Notes under the pieces: generated by a model | Told to the model about the DNA's origin: nothing | The model's input: the letters and a program-made list of their open reading frames with translations, nothing else | Database searches by the model: none | Program-made: the position numbers and the translations under genes | Origin: RGIG4103 sp045644605 | GTDB taxonomy: Bacteria; Bacillota; Clostridia; RUG12999 | Direction of reading: 5' to 3' | DNA length: 8,035 bases | NCBI GenBank assembly: GCA_045644605.1 | Contig: JAZRHB010000039.1 | Coordinates: forward strand, 1 to 8,035 | Shown: in pieces, positions 1 through 5,967 of the stretch | How positions within the stretch are numbered: position 1 is the stretch's first letter | Layout of the letters: each line of letters opens with the position of its first letter

Positions 1-1223
1 TAGTTTGTAAGCACCGCTGTTTTACCGTCTTTTGATACTGCTATCGTAAGACCTACAGGCCCCTGCTGTGGCAGCGCACAGTTCAGCTTATTAAGGTCAA
101 AACTGCGTTCTATCTGTTTTGTTTCAAAGTTATATACAAAAAGTCCGTTTATGTAATGAAATACTGCTTTTTCTTTATCGGCATAATCAATATCCGCCAT
201 AATTGAGCCAACAGGACGTGATATATATTCGGCGTATACTGCCTCATCCATTGAATATTCCTTAACCGAATTTGTAAGACAAAGTGCGCCGGTAGCAAGT
301 GCAATAACAAGAATTACTGCCGTCCATATTACTGTAGGTTTTTTAAAGCCTGCAATATATTTAATGCGGCGCTCAACCTCTTTCTCGCCGTTTTGAAGTG
401 CCGTTGTTCCTGCTACAAATCTGTTTTTACGAAGTGCTGTTTTTAAAAGCAGGCTTGCATATTCCTTTTTACCGCCGGTAATTTCAAGCACCCTTTCGTC
501 GCAGTACACTTCAACATCCTTGCGGAATGTGAAAAACGCATACCACATAATCGGATTAAACCAGTTTATGCAAAGCATCATAACCGCCAGCCATATAAGA
601 AAAATATCGTTATTTTTCAAATGACAAAGCTCGTGCATTAATATGCTTTTGTTTTCATCATCGCTATATCCGTCCGGCATTACAATTTTGGGACATATAA
701 TGCCTGTAAGCATCGGCACATCGCCTGATACAAGCCGCACATTTCTTTTTATGCCAATTTGGGCTTTGCATTCTTCCAGAATATTTAATATTCCCCCGTC
801 AGTTAACTGCGGTTTCTTTTTTAAAGAGCCGGCGTGCAAAGCATATACCAAAATAAAATATGCAAAAAGTACAGCTGCACCAATCACCCATACTTTATTT
901 ATTATTTCCGGCCATACAGAAAGCTGAACCGGGCCATTGTCAATAGGAACGCTTTGTCTGTCGGCAATTATATATGTATCTGCTATTTGAACAGGTTCAA
1001 CCGGCACATACACAGTTTCCTGTGCAGGCAGAGAGCTTGGAACGGCATTAAAAACCGAAAGTTCACTTTGCGGCAGACTGGGAACTAAAAACCGCACAAG
1101 CAGCAGCGCCCATATCCACATATGCCATTTTGCCGACAGTTTTGTTTTAAACAGCCGTTTGAAAAGCAATATCAAAATTGCCGTAACTGAAACAAATATG
1201 GTCATTTCCATTAAATTTGTCAT
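1..1223 (-). CDS. M56-family (BlaR1/MecR1-type) membrane metallopeptidase, 3' end outside window
   Basis: The first 407 residues are visible; the C-terminus lies beyond base 1. Hydrophobic segments lie near residues 8-21, 34-50, 111-129, 207-231 and 297-316. The zinc-protease motif HELCH is at residues 197-201 (bases 621-635), followed by the RKDVEVYCDE block at 234-243 that is typical of M56/BlaR1 proteins. In this family the cytoplasmic zinc protease is switched on by an extracellular C-terminal sensor and inactivates a BlaI/MecI repressor. Here the start codon overlaps the stop codon of the BlaI-like gene (ATGA), and a G-rich ribosome site (GGAGGGGGG) lies 9 bases upstream, so the two are translationally coupled. 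Residues 317-407 form the start of the sensor domain. They contain no SxxK motif and read like short beta-strand repeats (for example FVYNFETKQIERSF, then TIAVSKDGKTAVL). A beta-lactam receptor is therefore not supported by what is visible. The ligand is unknown. Confidence 0.9.
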   Translation of the reverse strand, partial: MTNLMEMTIFVSVTAILILLFKRLFKTKLSAKWHMWIWALLLVRFLVPSLPQSELSVFNAVPSSLPAQETVYVPVEPVQIADTYIIADRQSVPIDNGPVQLSVWPEIINKVWVIGAAVLFAYFILVYALHAGSLKKKPQLTDGGILNILEECKAQIGIKRNVRLVSGDVPMLTGIICPKIVMPDGYSDDENKSILMHELCHLKNNDIFLIWLAVMMLCINWFNPIMWYAFFTFRKDVEVYCDERVLEITGGKKEYASLLLKTALRKNRFVAGTTALQNGEKEVERRIKYIAGFKKPTVIWTAVILVIALATGALCLTNSVKEYSMDEAVYAEYISRPVGSIMADIDYADKEKAVFHYINGLFVYNFETKQIERSFDLNKLNCALPQQGPVGLTIAVSKDGKTAVLTN

Positions 1224-1603
1224 TTGCCGTTGCCCCCCTCCATTTTATCTATAATATCCATAAGTTTTTTTGTTTCCTCGTCGGTAAGCTTGCTTTCCGA
1301 AGCAAGGTTTGCCATAAGCATTTTTACCGATCCGTTGTAAATTCGGTTGATAAGGTTTTTTGTTTCCTTAAGCTTACACTCGTTTTCATTAACTATTGGA
1401 TAATATAAAAACTGTCCCTTCGAATCATCAATTCCAAGTGCATCCTTTTTGCAAAGTCTTCGCACAAGAGTTTTTATTGTTGAATCACTCCAGTCAGAAT
1501 CTGAAAGCGCCTCTTTTATTTCGCCTATTGTAAGCATGGGCTTTGCCCACAAAACCTCCATAACCTTCCATTCGGTTTCCGCTATATGTATTTCTTTATT
1601 CAT
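1220..1603 (-). CDS. BlaI/MecI/CopY-family transcriptional repressor
   Basis: The 127-residue product has the usual family length. An N-terminal winged helix covers about residues 5-72: the IAETEWKVMEVLW opening, the helix pair LTIGEIKEAL and SDSTIKTLVRRLCKKDAL, and a wing ending in FLYYPIV. A C-terminal dimerisation helix region covers 75-121. The family binds TACA/TGTA palindromes as a dimer and is inactivated when an M56 partner triggers its cleavage. By recalled comparison with S. aureus BlaI, the cleaved Asn-Phe bond falls at N99-L100 here, which is inference. GGAGG lies 8 bases before the ATG. Two matching palindromes sit over its own promoter, so autoregulation is likely. The gene is immediately followed by, and overlaps 4 bases with, the M56 peptidase gene. 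Family assignment is firm; the inducing signal is not known. Confidence 0.93.
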   Translation of the reverse strand: MNKEIHIAETEWKVMEVLWAKPMLTIGEIKEALSDSDWSDSTIKTLVRRLCKKDALGIDDSKGQFLYYPIVNENECKLKETKNLINRIYNGSVKMLMANLASESKLTDEETKKLMDIIDKMEGGNGK

Positions 1604-1618
1604 AATATCAACCTCCGT

Positions 1619-1630
1619 TTACATCTGTAA
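1619..1630. promoter_or_regulatory. BlaI-type operator O1, in the 5' leader of the blaI-like gene
   Basis: TTACATCTGTAA is a second perfect TTACA/TGTAA dyad, located between the predicted transcription start and the ribosome binding site. The paired, evenly spaced copies suggest cooperative binding by two dimers. Confidence 0.8.
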
Positions 1631-1641
1631 CCTCTAATTAC

Positions 1642-1670
1642 AGTTTACACCTGTAACCCCGTTTTGTCAA
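1642..1670 (-). promoter_or_regulatory. Promoter of the blaI-like/M56 operon
   Basis: Read on the minus strand there is a perfect -35 TTGACA (1670-1665), a 17-base spacer and TAAACT as -10 (1647-1642). The expected start of transcription is near 1635, about 30 bases before the blaI-like ATG. One operator overlaps the -10 and spacer, and the other lies just after the start point, a layout suited to repression. Confidence 0.75.
1645..1656. promoter_or_regulatory. BlaI-type operator O2, overlapping the -10
   Basis: The sequence TTACACCTGTAA has perfect half-sites TTACA and TGTAA around a 2-base centre, matching the TACA/TGTA dyads bound by BlaI/MecI proteins. Its centre is 26 bases from that of the second copy at 1619-1630. 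A repressor bound here would block RNA polymerase. Confidence 0.8.
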
Positions 1671-1754
1671 GTGTTTTTTTAAAAGCCTTTGTGCAAGATA
1701 AGTATTGGTGTGCATAATTCACCTTTTATTTATTTTCTATGAATGCACATTAGA

Positions 1755-1790
1755 AATAAAAAGGAGCAAGGTGTATTTCAACCTTACTCC
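1755..1790 (-). terminator. Intrinsic terminator after the small lipoprotein gene
   Basis: On the minus strand a 10-base-pair stem (GGAGTAAGGT with ACCTTGCTCC, one G-U pair) closes an 8-base loop and is followed by TTTTTATTT. It lies 57 bases past the lipoprotein stop codon and separates that gene from the blaI-like promoter. Confidence 0.85.
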
Positions 1791-1847
1791 TATCAGAATA
1801 TTTTTTCAATAAATTGAAAGTTGTCTGTCTTTGACTCACTAATACAT

Positions 1848-2294
1848 TTAGGGAATATAGCGCTCTTCAATTTTAATGACATTACCATCTTCAATAGTAA
1901 GCATATATGGAATTAAGTCACTTTCTCTTCGTTCAAGCATATCAATAAAGTTGACAAGTTCTATCTGTTTTTTTGTAACAAGGTTCCCCCAGTCCAAAAT
2001 AGAAATCACGCACTTATTCGCAATATCGTACTCCGTTATAGCACTTTCTTCATTATGTATATAAAATCCATTTGAGGCAATATCATCTGTTATGCCCAAC
2101 TCTGTTGCGCGTTCACCCGGTACAGTTACCCATTCGGTTTCATCAAACGATACAGTTTCATTATTAATTTCTTTTATATATCCGATAATGGTTTTATTAC
2201 TTGTCTCCGTTTCTGTGCTTCCGGGTGTTTTTTCACATCCACTAAAACTAAATATACATACCATGGCAAAAACGATTGCAAATATCTTTTTCAT
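1848..2294 (-). CDS. Small lipoprotein of unknown function, probable BlaI-regulon member
   Basis: The 148-residue product begins with a lipoprotein signal peptide: MKK, a hydrophobic core, and a lipobox FSGC with the lipidated cysteine at residue 20. About 129 acidic residues would remain outside the membrane. After a Ser/Thr/Glu linker (22-33) comes a compact domain with alternating strand-like segments (TIIGYIKEI, VSFDETEWVTV), a GFYIHNE stretch near residues 76-82, and a C-terminal YMLTIEDGNVIKIEERYI hairpin-like end. I do not recognise a named family. GGAGG lies 7 bases upstream of the ATG. The promoter region is a near copy of that of the blaI-like gene, which links this protein to the same regulatory circuit. 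It may be an accessory sensor or protective protein at the cell surface, but that is inference. It has its own terminator. Confidence 0.85.
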   Translation of the reverse strand: MKKIFAIVFAMVCIFSFSGCEKTPGSTETETSNKTIIGYIKEINNETVSFDETEWVTVPGERATELGITDDIASNGFYIHNEESAITEYDIANKCVISILDWGNLVTKKQIELVNFIDMLERRESDLIPYMLTIEDGNVIKIEERYIP

Positions 2295-2308
2295 AGAGCT
2301 CCCTCCAT

Positions 2309-2361
2309 TTACGTTTGTAACCTCTAATTACAGTTTACGCCCACAACCCCCGTTTTGTCAA
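2309..2361 (-). promoter_or_regulatory. Promoter-operator block of the lipoprotein gene, duplicate of the blaI-like one
   Basis: The minus strand has TTGACA (2361-2356), an 18-base spacer and TAAACT (2337-2332). The leader operator TTACGTTTGTAA (2309-2320) keeps TTAC/GTAA half-sites. The promoter-proximal operator (2335-2346, TTACGCCCACAA) has lost its TGTAA half. An 18-base stretch, CCTCTAATTACAGTTTAC on the plus strand, is identical to the blaI-like promoter region. Repression is expected to be weaker than at the blaI-like gene. Confidence 0.72.
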
Positions 2362-2370
2362 GTATTTTTT

Positions 2371-2401
2371 TATAAAAAAAAGACGGCTTTGAGCCGTCTT
2401 T
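2371..2401 (-). terminator. Intrinsic terminator after the unknown gene
   Basis: A 10-base-pair perfect stem (AAAGACGGCT with AGCCGTCTTT) and a 3-base loop are followed on the minus strand by a run of T. The stem begins at the stop codon of the preceding gene. The -35 box of the lipoprotein promoter starts 10 bases beyond the T run. A-rich flanks on both sides could let it work in either direction, but no plus-strand gene ends here. Confidence 0.88.
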
Positions 2402-3194
2402 ATTTTTCACATTTTAAAACAAACACCTTATTTTCATCTATTTCCTGACGTACAATTTCGTGTTTATCAATTAAAGTTTTGTTTCCGTTCGTATTATTAC
2501 CTGCATTATAAATTTCGTACTCGCCGTTCTCCGAAAATAATTTTTGTGTTTTTCTGTTATATTCGCTCATTTTAATATTTGCCAGTTCGCAGCTTGACTC
2601 ATTTACAACGGTTATCGTTATCTTTTCAACTTTTGATTTTTCGGCATAATTTTGTGGGTCTATTATAATATTAGATATTTCCCCTTTTTGTGAAAATCTT
2701 TTCCAGTTCATTTTAAGGTTCATTTTAATAGAATCCATATATCTGCGATTTCCTCCATAAAACGGAATTCGCCAGTATGCACCGTTATCTCCGTATTGCT
2801 TTCCTTTGTTATCTTTTGGCGAAATTTCCGGAGTGACCCGATTATTACCTTTACGGCAATCAGTCGCCTCTAAAGATACATTATCATAATTCTTGTCTTT
2901 TAAGCTTAAGTACAATAGCAAATACCCAAGTGAATTATTTTCAACACTTCCGCTGAATGTATATTCCACATCCAACGAAAATAAATCCTCATTATCGTCA
3001 CAATCTTTAAAAGTGTAAATTATATCAACATTATTTAAATAGATCTTGTTAAAAGCCTTTCTTTTTTTTGAATTGTTAAGGTATTTTTCTAACGATGTCT
3101 TCGGTTTTTTTCGTCCTTTAAAATATTCTATGCCCTTTATTATACATTCAGCTCCATACTCATCAACCAACTTACCAATAAACTTTTTACACAT
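2400..3194 (-). CDS. Hypothetical protein, AT-rich, function unknown
   Basis: The product is 264 residues if it starts at the ATG at 3194, which has an AAAGGAG site 8 bases upstream. A longer in-frame reading to 3311 would overlap the GtrA gene and has no comparable site, so I reject it. There is no signal peptide or membrane helix. The N-terminal 55 residues are basic and helical (CKKFIGKLVDEYG, then many Lys/Arg). The rest is rich in Asn, Lys, Asp and aromatic residues and looks like a beta-rich domain, with runs such as DIIYTFKDC, LLLYLSL, KITITVVNE and YEIYNAG. I recognise no family. It follows the GtrA gene by 28 bases, suggesting cotranscription, and ends in a strong terminator. Its base composition looks more AT-rich than that of the transporter genes, which fits an acquired gene. 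Confidence 0.75.
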   Translation of the reverse strand: MCKKFIGKLVDEYGAECIIKGIEYFKGRKKPKTSLEKYLNNSKKRKAFNKIYLNNVDIIYTFKDCDDNEDLFSLDVEYTFSGSVENNSLGYLLLYLSLKDKNYDNVSLEATDCRKGNNRVTPEISPKDNKGKQYGDNGAYWRIPFYGGNRRYMDSIKMNLKMNWKRFSQKGEISNIIIDPQNYAEKSKVEKITITVVNESSCELANIKMSEYNRKTQKLFSENGEYEIYNAGNNTNGNKTLIDKHEIVRQEIDENKVFVLKCEK

Positions 3195-3222
3195 AGTCGT
3201 TTCTCCTTTGCTATCAAAAAAA

Positions 3223-3618
3223 TTATTTTCTTGTATTTTCTTGATTTTTATAAACCACCCGTTTACAGAATAAAAATTCAAGCACGAGGTTTGAAAGCAT
3301 TGTAAGTACAAAAACGATATATTCGTTCACGCCGGCGGTTGTTGCAAACTGACCGATGTATGTTGAAACCGGTGTGAAGACAGCATAAAACCCGAACAGT
3401 TTTGCCATTGCCACCGGAATATTTGCCGCCGATTTGAACGTATATCTTCTGTTGAATGTAAAATTCCATACAATAGATAACACCAGCGCAAGCAGATATG
3501 CCAGCCAGTATTCCCAATGCAAAAGCTCATTAAAAAGTGTAAATGAAACTGTTTGTATTACCCCTGCCGATATTGAAAAAAGAGTAAATTTAATTACCTG
3601 CCATTCTATGTTTTTCAT
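3223..3618 (-). CDS. GtrA-family four-helix membrane protein
   Basis: The 131-residue protein has about four membrane segments (near 8-30, 36-55, 69-92 and 99-118). The hallmark WNFTFNRRYTFKS block follows helix 2 (residues 51-63), as in GtrA-like proteins (PF04138). Members are thought to help move polyprenyl-linked sugars across the membrane for glycosylation of surface polymers; no glycosyltransferase partner is visible here. I chose the ATG at 3618 because AGGGGG sits 5 bases before it. An upstream ATG at 3648 would add ten residues encoded within the terminator hairpin. The gene begins 21 bases after that hairpin, so its transcription needs either readthrough or the promoter at 3673-3699. 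Family assignment is good; the substrate is unknown. Confidence 0.85.
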   Translation of the reverse strand: MKNIEWQVIKFTLFSISAGVIQTVSFTLFNELLHWEYWLAYLLALVLSIVWNFTFNRRYTFKSAANIPVAMAKLFGFYAVFTPVSTYIGQFATTAGVNEYIVFVLTMLSNLVLEFLFCKRVVYKNQENTRK

Positions 3619-3633
3619 AAATACCCCCTGTTT

Positions 3634-3665
3634 TAAAAAAAGATACAAGAGTTCTCTTGTATCTT
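3634..3665 (-). terminator. Intrinsic terminator after the ABC transporter operon
   Basis: On the minus strand an 11-base-pair perfect stem (AAGATACAAGA with TCTTGTATCTT) and a 4-base loop are followed by TTTTTT. It begins 8 bases after the ATPase stop codon. It also forms the leader of the downstream GtrA gene, so it may act as an attenuator rather than only as an end point. Confidence 0.85.
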
Positions 3666-3672
3666 CCTTTTC

Positions 3673-3699
3673 ATTATAAAACCTTATTTAAAAAGTCAA
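3673..3699 (-). promoter_or_regulatory. Possible promoter for the GtrA gene inside the end of the ATPase gene
   Basis: A perfect TATAAT (3678-3673) overlaps the ATPase stop codon. TTGACT (3699-3694) lies 15 bases upstream, a short but usable spacing. A transcript from here would start almost at the base of the terminator hairpin. The match could be chance in AT-rich DNA. Confidence 0.35.
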
Positions 3700-4417
3700 T
3701 TGTTCTTGGATGTTTTGGATTCGAGAAAATTTCTTCCGGTGTCCCTTCTTCAAGAATAACCCCTTCATCCATAAACATTACACGGTCTGCCACTTCACGT
3801 GCAAAACCCATTTCGTGTGTTACAACCACCATAGTCATACCGTCTTTTGCAAGCTGCTTCATAACAGCAAGAACTTCCCCAACCATTTCCGGATCAAGCG
3901 CTGATGTAGGCTCGTCAAAAAGCATAATGTCAGGCGACATCGCAAGCGCTCTTGCAATTGCCACACGCTGTTTCTGTCCGCCCGAAAGCTGTGACGGATA
4001 GCTTTCCGCTTTATCGGAAAGTCCAACCGTTTCAAGAAGGCGAAGCGCACTTTCCATTGCTTCTTCTTTTGTGGCTTTTTTAAGGTCCACCGGAGCAAGC
4101 ATAAGGTTTCTTAACACGTTCATATTGGCAAAAAGATTAAAGTGCTGGAACACCATACCAATATTTTCGCGCACCTTATTTATATCAACCTTTTTATCAT
4201 TAATAAGAGTTCCATCAACAACAATTTTACCCGATGTTGATTTCTCAAGCTTATTTATGCATCTTAGAAAAGTAGATTTCCCTGAACCGGACGGTCCGAT
4301 AACGCAAACCACTTCACCTTCATAAATATCGGTTGAAATGCCTTTCAGAACGTGGTTGTGGCCAAAGCGTTTTTCTAAATTTTCAATATGTATTTTCACA
4401 TTATTATTTGCGGCCAC
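3674..4417 (-). CDS. glnQ: Polar amino-acid ABC transporter ATP-binding protein, GlnQ-like
   Basis: This is the ATPase that drives uptake through the neighbouring permease on the cytoplasmic side. With a GTG start at 4417 the product is 247 residues, the normal length for the family. In that numbering Walker A GPSGSGKST is at 41-49, the Q-loop glutamine at 91, the signature LSGGQ at 144-148, Walker B IMLFDEPTS at 164-172 and the switch histidine at 201 (VVVTHEMGFA). The phrases GMVFQHFNLF and SALDPEMVGEVL are typical of amino-acid importers. The GTG was chosen because AAAGGAG lies 8 bases upstream; an ATG at 4474 would extend deep into the permease gene without a matching site. The gene overlaps the permease end by 14 bases, indicating translational coupling, and is the last gene of the operon. 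Confidence 0.94.
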   Translation of the reverse strand: MAANNNVKIHIENLEKRFGHNHVLKGISTDIYEGEVVCVIGPSGSGKSTFLRCINKLEKSTSGKIVVDGTLINDKKVDINKVRENIGMVFQHFNLFANMNVLRNLMLAPVDLKKATKEEAMESALRLLETVGLSDKAESYPSQLSGGQKQRVAIARALAMSPDIMLFDEPTSALDPEMVGEVLAVMKQLAKDGMTMVVVTHEMGFAREVADRVMFMDEGVILEEGTPEEIFSNPKHPRTIDFLNKVL

Positions 4418-5075
4418 GGTCCAGTCTCCTTTCGAGTGCATTTGCCACCTGCTGCAATGCAAGAATAACAACAAGATACATTACTGCAACAATTGCCCAC
4501 ATTTCAAAAGATTTAAATGTAATGGCAATAACGTTCTGCGCTTTATTAACAAGTTCGGGAAACCCGATAACCGACAGAATTGACGTATCTTTTAATGTTA
4601 TGATAAACTGATTCACAATACTTGGAATCATATTTTTGATTGCCTGTGGAAGAACAACACGGAACATTGAACGCCAGTAAGAAAGACCAAGACTTCTTGA
4701 GGCTTCCATTTGTCCTGGGTCAATTGCCTGAATTCCCGCACGGATGATTTCCGACATATATGCACCACAGTTCAGTGCAAGACAAATCGTCCCCGCCTGA
4801 AGAGAGGTAAGCACAAATCTTGCCCCAAAAATTGATTTAATGCCGTACGGCACTCCGTAAAATACGAAAAATGCCAAAACAATCATCGGTACTCCGCGGA
4901 TTACATTTACATATATTTTTGAAATTATTCTGGAAACTTTATTATCAACAACACTTGCGAGGCCGAAAACTATTCCCAGTATACATCCGAAAAGCAGTCC
5001 CCATAGCGCGAGCAAAAGTGTTTGCCCCATAGCAGTAAGCAAAAGTGATCCGTATGTATCTATAAGTTGACCCAT
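4404..5075 (-). CDS. Polar amino-acid ABC transporter permease, HisM/GlnP family
   Basis: This is the membrane channel subunit, probably a homodimer because only one permease gene is present. The product is 223 residues from the ATG at 5075, which has AAAGGAGG 8 bases upstream; the longer reading to 5120 would be encoded across a stem-loop and lacks such a site. Family marks are the GSLLLTAMGQTLLLA opening, NVIRGVPMIVLAFFVFYG near residues 57-74, the AYMSEIIRAGIQAI segment, and the ATPase-coupling loop EASRSLGLSYWRSMFRVVLP at about 124-143. It is followed by TLKDTSILSVIG, typical of amino-acid permeases. About five hydrophobic segments are visible. It lies between the binding-protein and ATPase genes, overlapping the latter by 14 bases. 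Confidence 0.93.
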   Translation of the reverse strand: MGQLIDTYGSLLLTAMGQTLLLALWGLLFGCILGIVFGLASVVDNKVSRIISKIYVNVIRGVPMIVLAFFVFYGVPYGIKSIFGARFVLTSLQAGTICLALNCGAYMSEIIRAGIQAIDPGQMEASRSLGLSYWRSMFRVVLPQAIKNMIPSIVNQFIITLKDTSILSVIGFPELVNKAQNVIAITFKSFEMWAIVAVMYLVVILALQQVANALERRLDRGRK

Positions 5076-5100
5076 TGGGATAGCCTCCTTTACAAAGATT

Positions 5101-5127
5101 AAGGGCACCGGATAACCCAATGCCCTT
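5101..5127. other. Stem-loop between binding-protein and permease genes
   Basis: AAGGGCA and TGCCCTT form a 7-base-pair stem that extends inward with two G-U and two G-C pairs around a 5-base loop. On the operon strand only a weak T run follows, so this is better read as a partial terminator or 3' mRNA stabiliser favouring the binding-protein message. On the plus strand it is followed by TTTTT, but no plus-strand gene ends here. Confidence 0.6.
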
Positions 5128-5143
5128 TTTCAGTTAAATGTTA

Positions 5144-5902
5144 TTAACCGAGATATTTAGCAATGATTTCATCGTATTTTCCGTTTTCGCGAATATTTTT
5201 AAGGCCTGCATTGAAAAGGTCTACAAGTTCCTGTTTGCTTGCATCAAATATAGCAAAACCGTACTGAGCGGGTTCATTTTCTGTGCCTTCAACGAATTTC
5301 ATAGCAAGTTCGCCTGTTTTGATGTTGTATTTAAGAATCGGTGTATCATCCATACAAGCATCAACCTGACCACCCATAACCGCCTGATACATATCAGGAG
5401 ATGTTGAGAACGTTACAACTTCAAAACCATACTGGTCTTTGATTTCTTCAGCGTACTGGTTGCTCATTGTACCATTTTTAACAGCTACTTTTTTGCCGTT
5501 CATATCAGCAAAGCCGTTGATTGCAGAACCTTTTGCAACTGCCATACCCTGTGTTGCTCCATAGTAACCGTCAGAGAAAATCCAGCCGCTTTCTTTTCTT
5601 TTATCAGTAATTGATGCACCGGCAATCATACCGTCTGCCTGACCTGCCTGACAAGCTGCGATAGCAGCGTCCCAACCAACATACTGAAGGTCATATGTGA
5701 AGTTCTGGTCTTCAGCAATTGCTGCAAGAATATCCATATCGATACCTACAATCTTTCCGTCTGCATCCTGGAATTCAAACGGGCTGAAGCCTTTATCAGT
5801 TGCAATTACAAAGTTTTTTCCGTCTGCTGCGTTGTTTGTGCCGCATGCAGCAAAGCAAACACACATAACTGCTGCAAGCACGATAGCTAACACTTTTTTC
5901 AT
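5144..5902 (-). CDS. Amino-acid ABC transporter substrate-binding lipoprotein, GlnH-like
   Basis: The 252-residue family 3 solute-binding protein captures an amino acid outside the membrane. A lipobox FAAC gives lipidated C20. By recalled alignment with E. coli GlnH, the ligand-site residues are D36 and F39 (TDKGFSPFEF), W77 in place of F50, S97 in place of T70, the carboxylate-binding R102 (ASITDKRKE), K142, M146 in place of G119, and D185-D186 in place of H156-D157. The C-terminus (DTPILKY, QYGFAIF, IRENGKYDEI) also follows GlnH closely. The alpha-amino-acid site is thus kept, while the side-chain pocket differs, so glutamine specificity is not assured. AGGAGG lies 8 bases before the ATG. 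It is the first gene of the transporter operon. Confidence 0.94.
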   Translation of the reverse strand: MKKVLAIVLAAVMCVCFAACGTNNAADGKNFVIATDKGFSPFEFQDADGKIVGIDMDILAAIAEDQNFTYDLQYVGWDAAIAACQAGQADGMIAGASITDKRKESGWIFSDGYYGATQGMAVAKGSAINGFADMNGKKVAVKNGTMSNQYAEEIKDQYGFEVVTFSTSPDMYQAVMGGQVDACMDDTPILKYNIKTGELAMKFVEGTENEPAQYGFAIFDASKQELVDLFNAGLKNIRENGKYDEIIAKYLG

Positions 5903-5935
5903 TTTAATGTCCTCCTAAAAAATAACATATATACA

Positions 5936-5964
5936 ATTTTATAATAAAAAGCGCAAAATGTCAA
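5936..5964 (-). promoter_or_regulatory. Promoter of the amino-acid ABC transporter operon
   Basis: A perfect TTGACA (5964-5959), a 17-base spacer and TAAAAT (5941-5936) lie in the short gap between the EamA stop codon and the binding-protein gene. An extra TTGAC occurs just upstream, overlapping the EamA stop. No terminator is visible between the genes, so some readthrough from EamA is possible. The leader is only about 25-30 bases, too short for a riboswitch. Confidence 0.82.
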
Positions 5965-5967
5965 TAG

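Noticed and set aside
643..1088. Plus-strand reading frames of 94 and 84 codons
   Set aside because: They are antisense to the M56 peptidase gene, whose frame carries the HELCH motif; the products resemble nothing.
3195..3311. Longer N-terminus for the unknown AT-rich protein
   Set aside because: It overlaps the GtrA gene out of frame, and the ATG at 3194 has a clear ribosome site.
4418..4474. Upstream ATG start for the ATPase
   Set aside because: It would extend deep into the permease gene; the GTG at 4417 has AAAGGAG at proper spacing and gives the normal family length.
5076..5120. Upstream ATG start for the permease
   Set aside because: The extra 15 codons lie across the stem-loop, and the strong AAAGGAGG site serves the ATG at 5075.
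5903..5967. Riboswitch or T-box ahead of the amino-acid transporter
   Set aside because: The predicted leader is about 25-30 bases, with no room for an aptamer.
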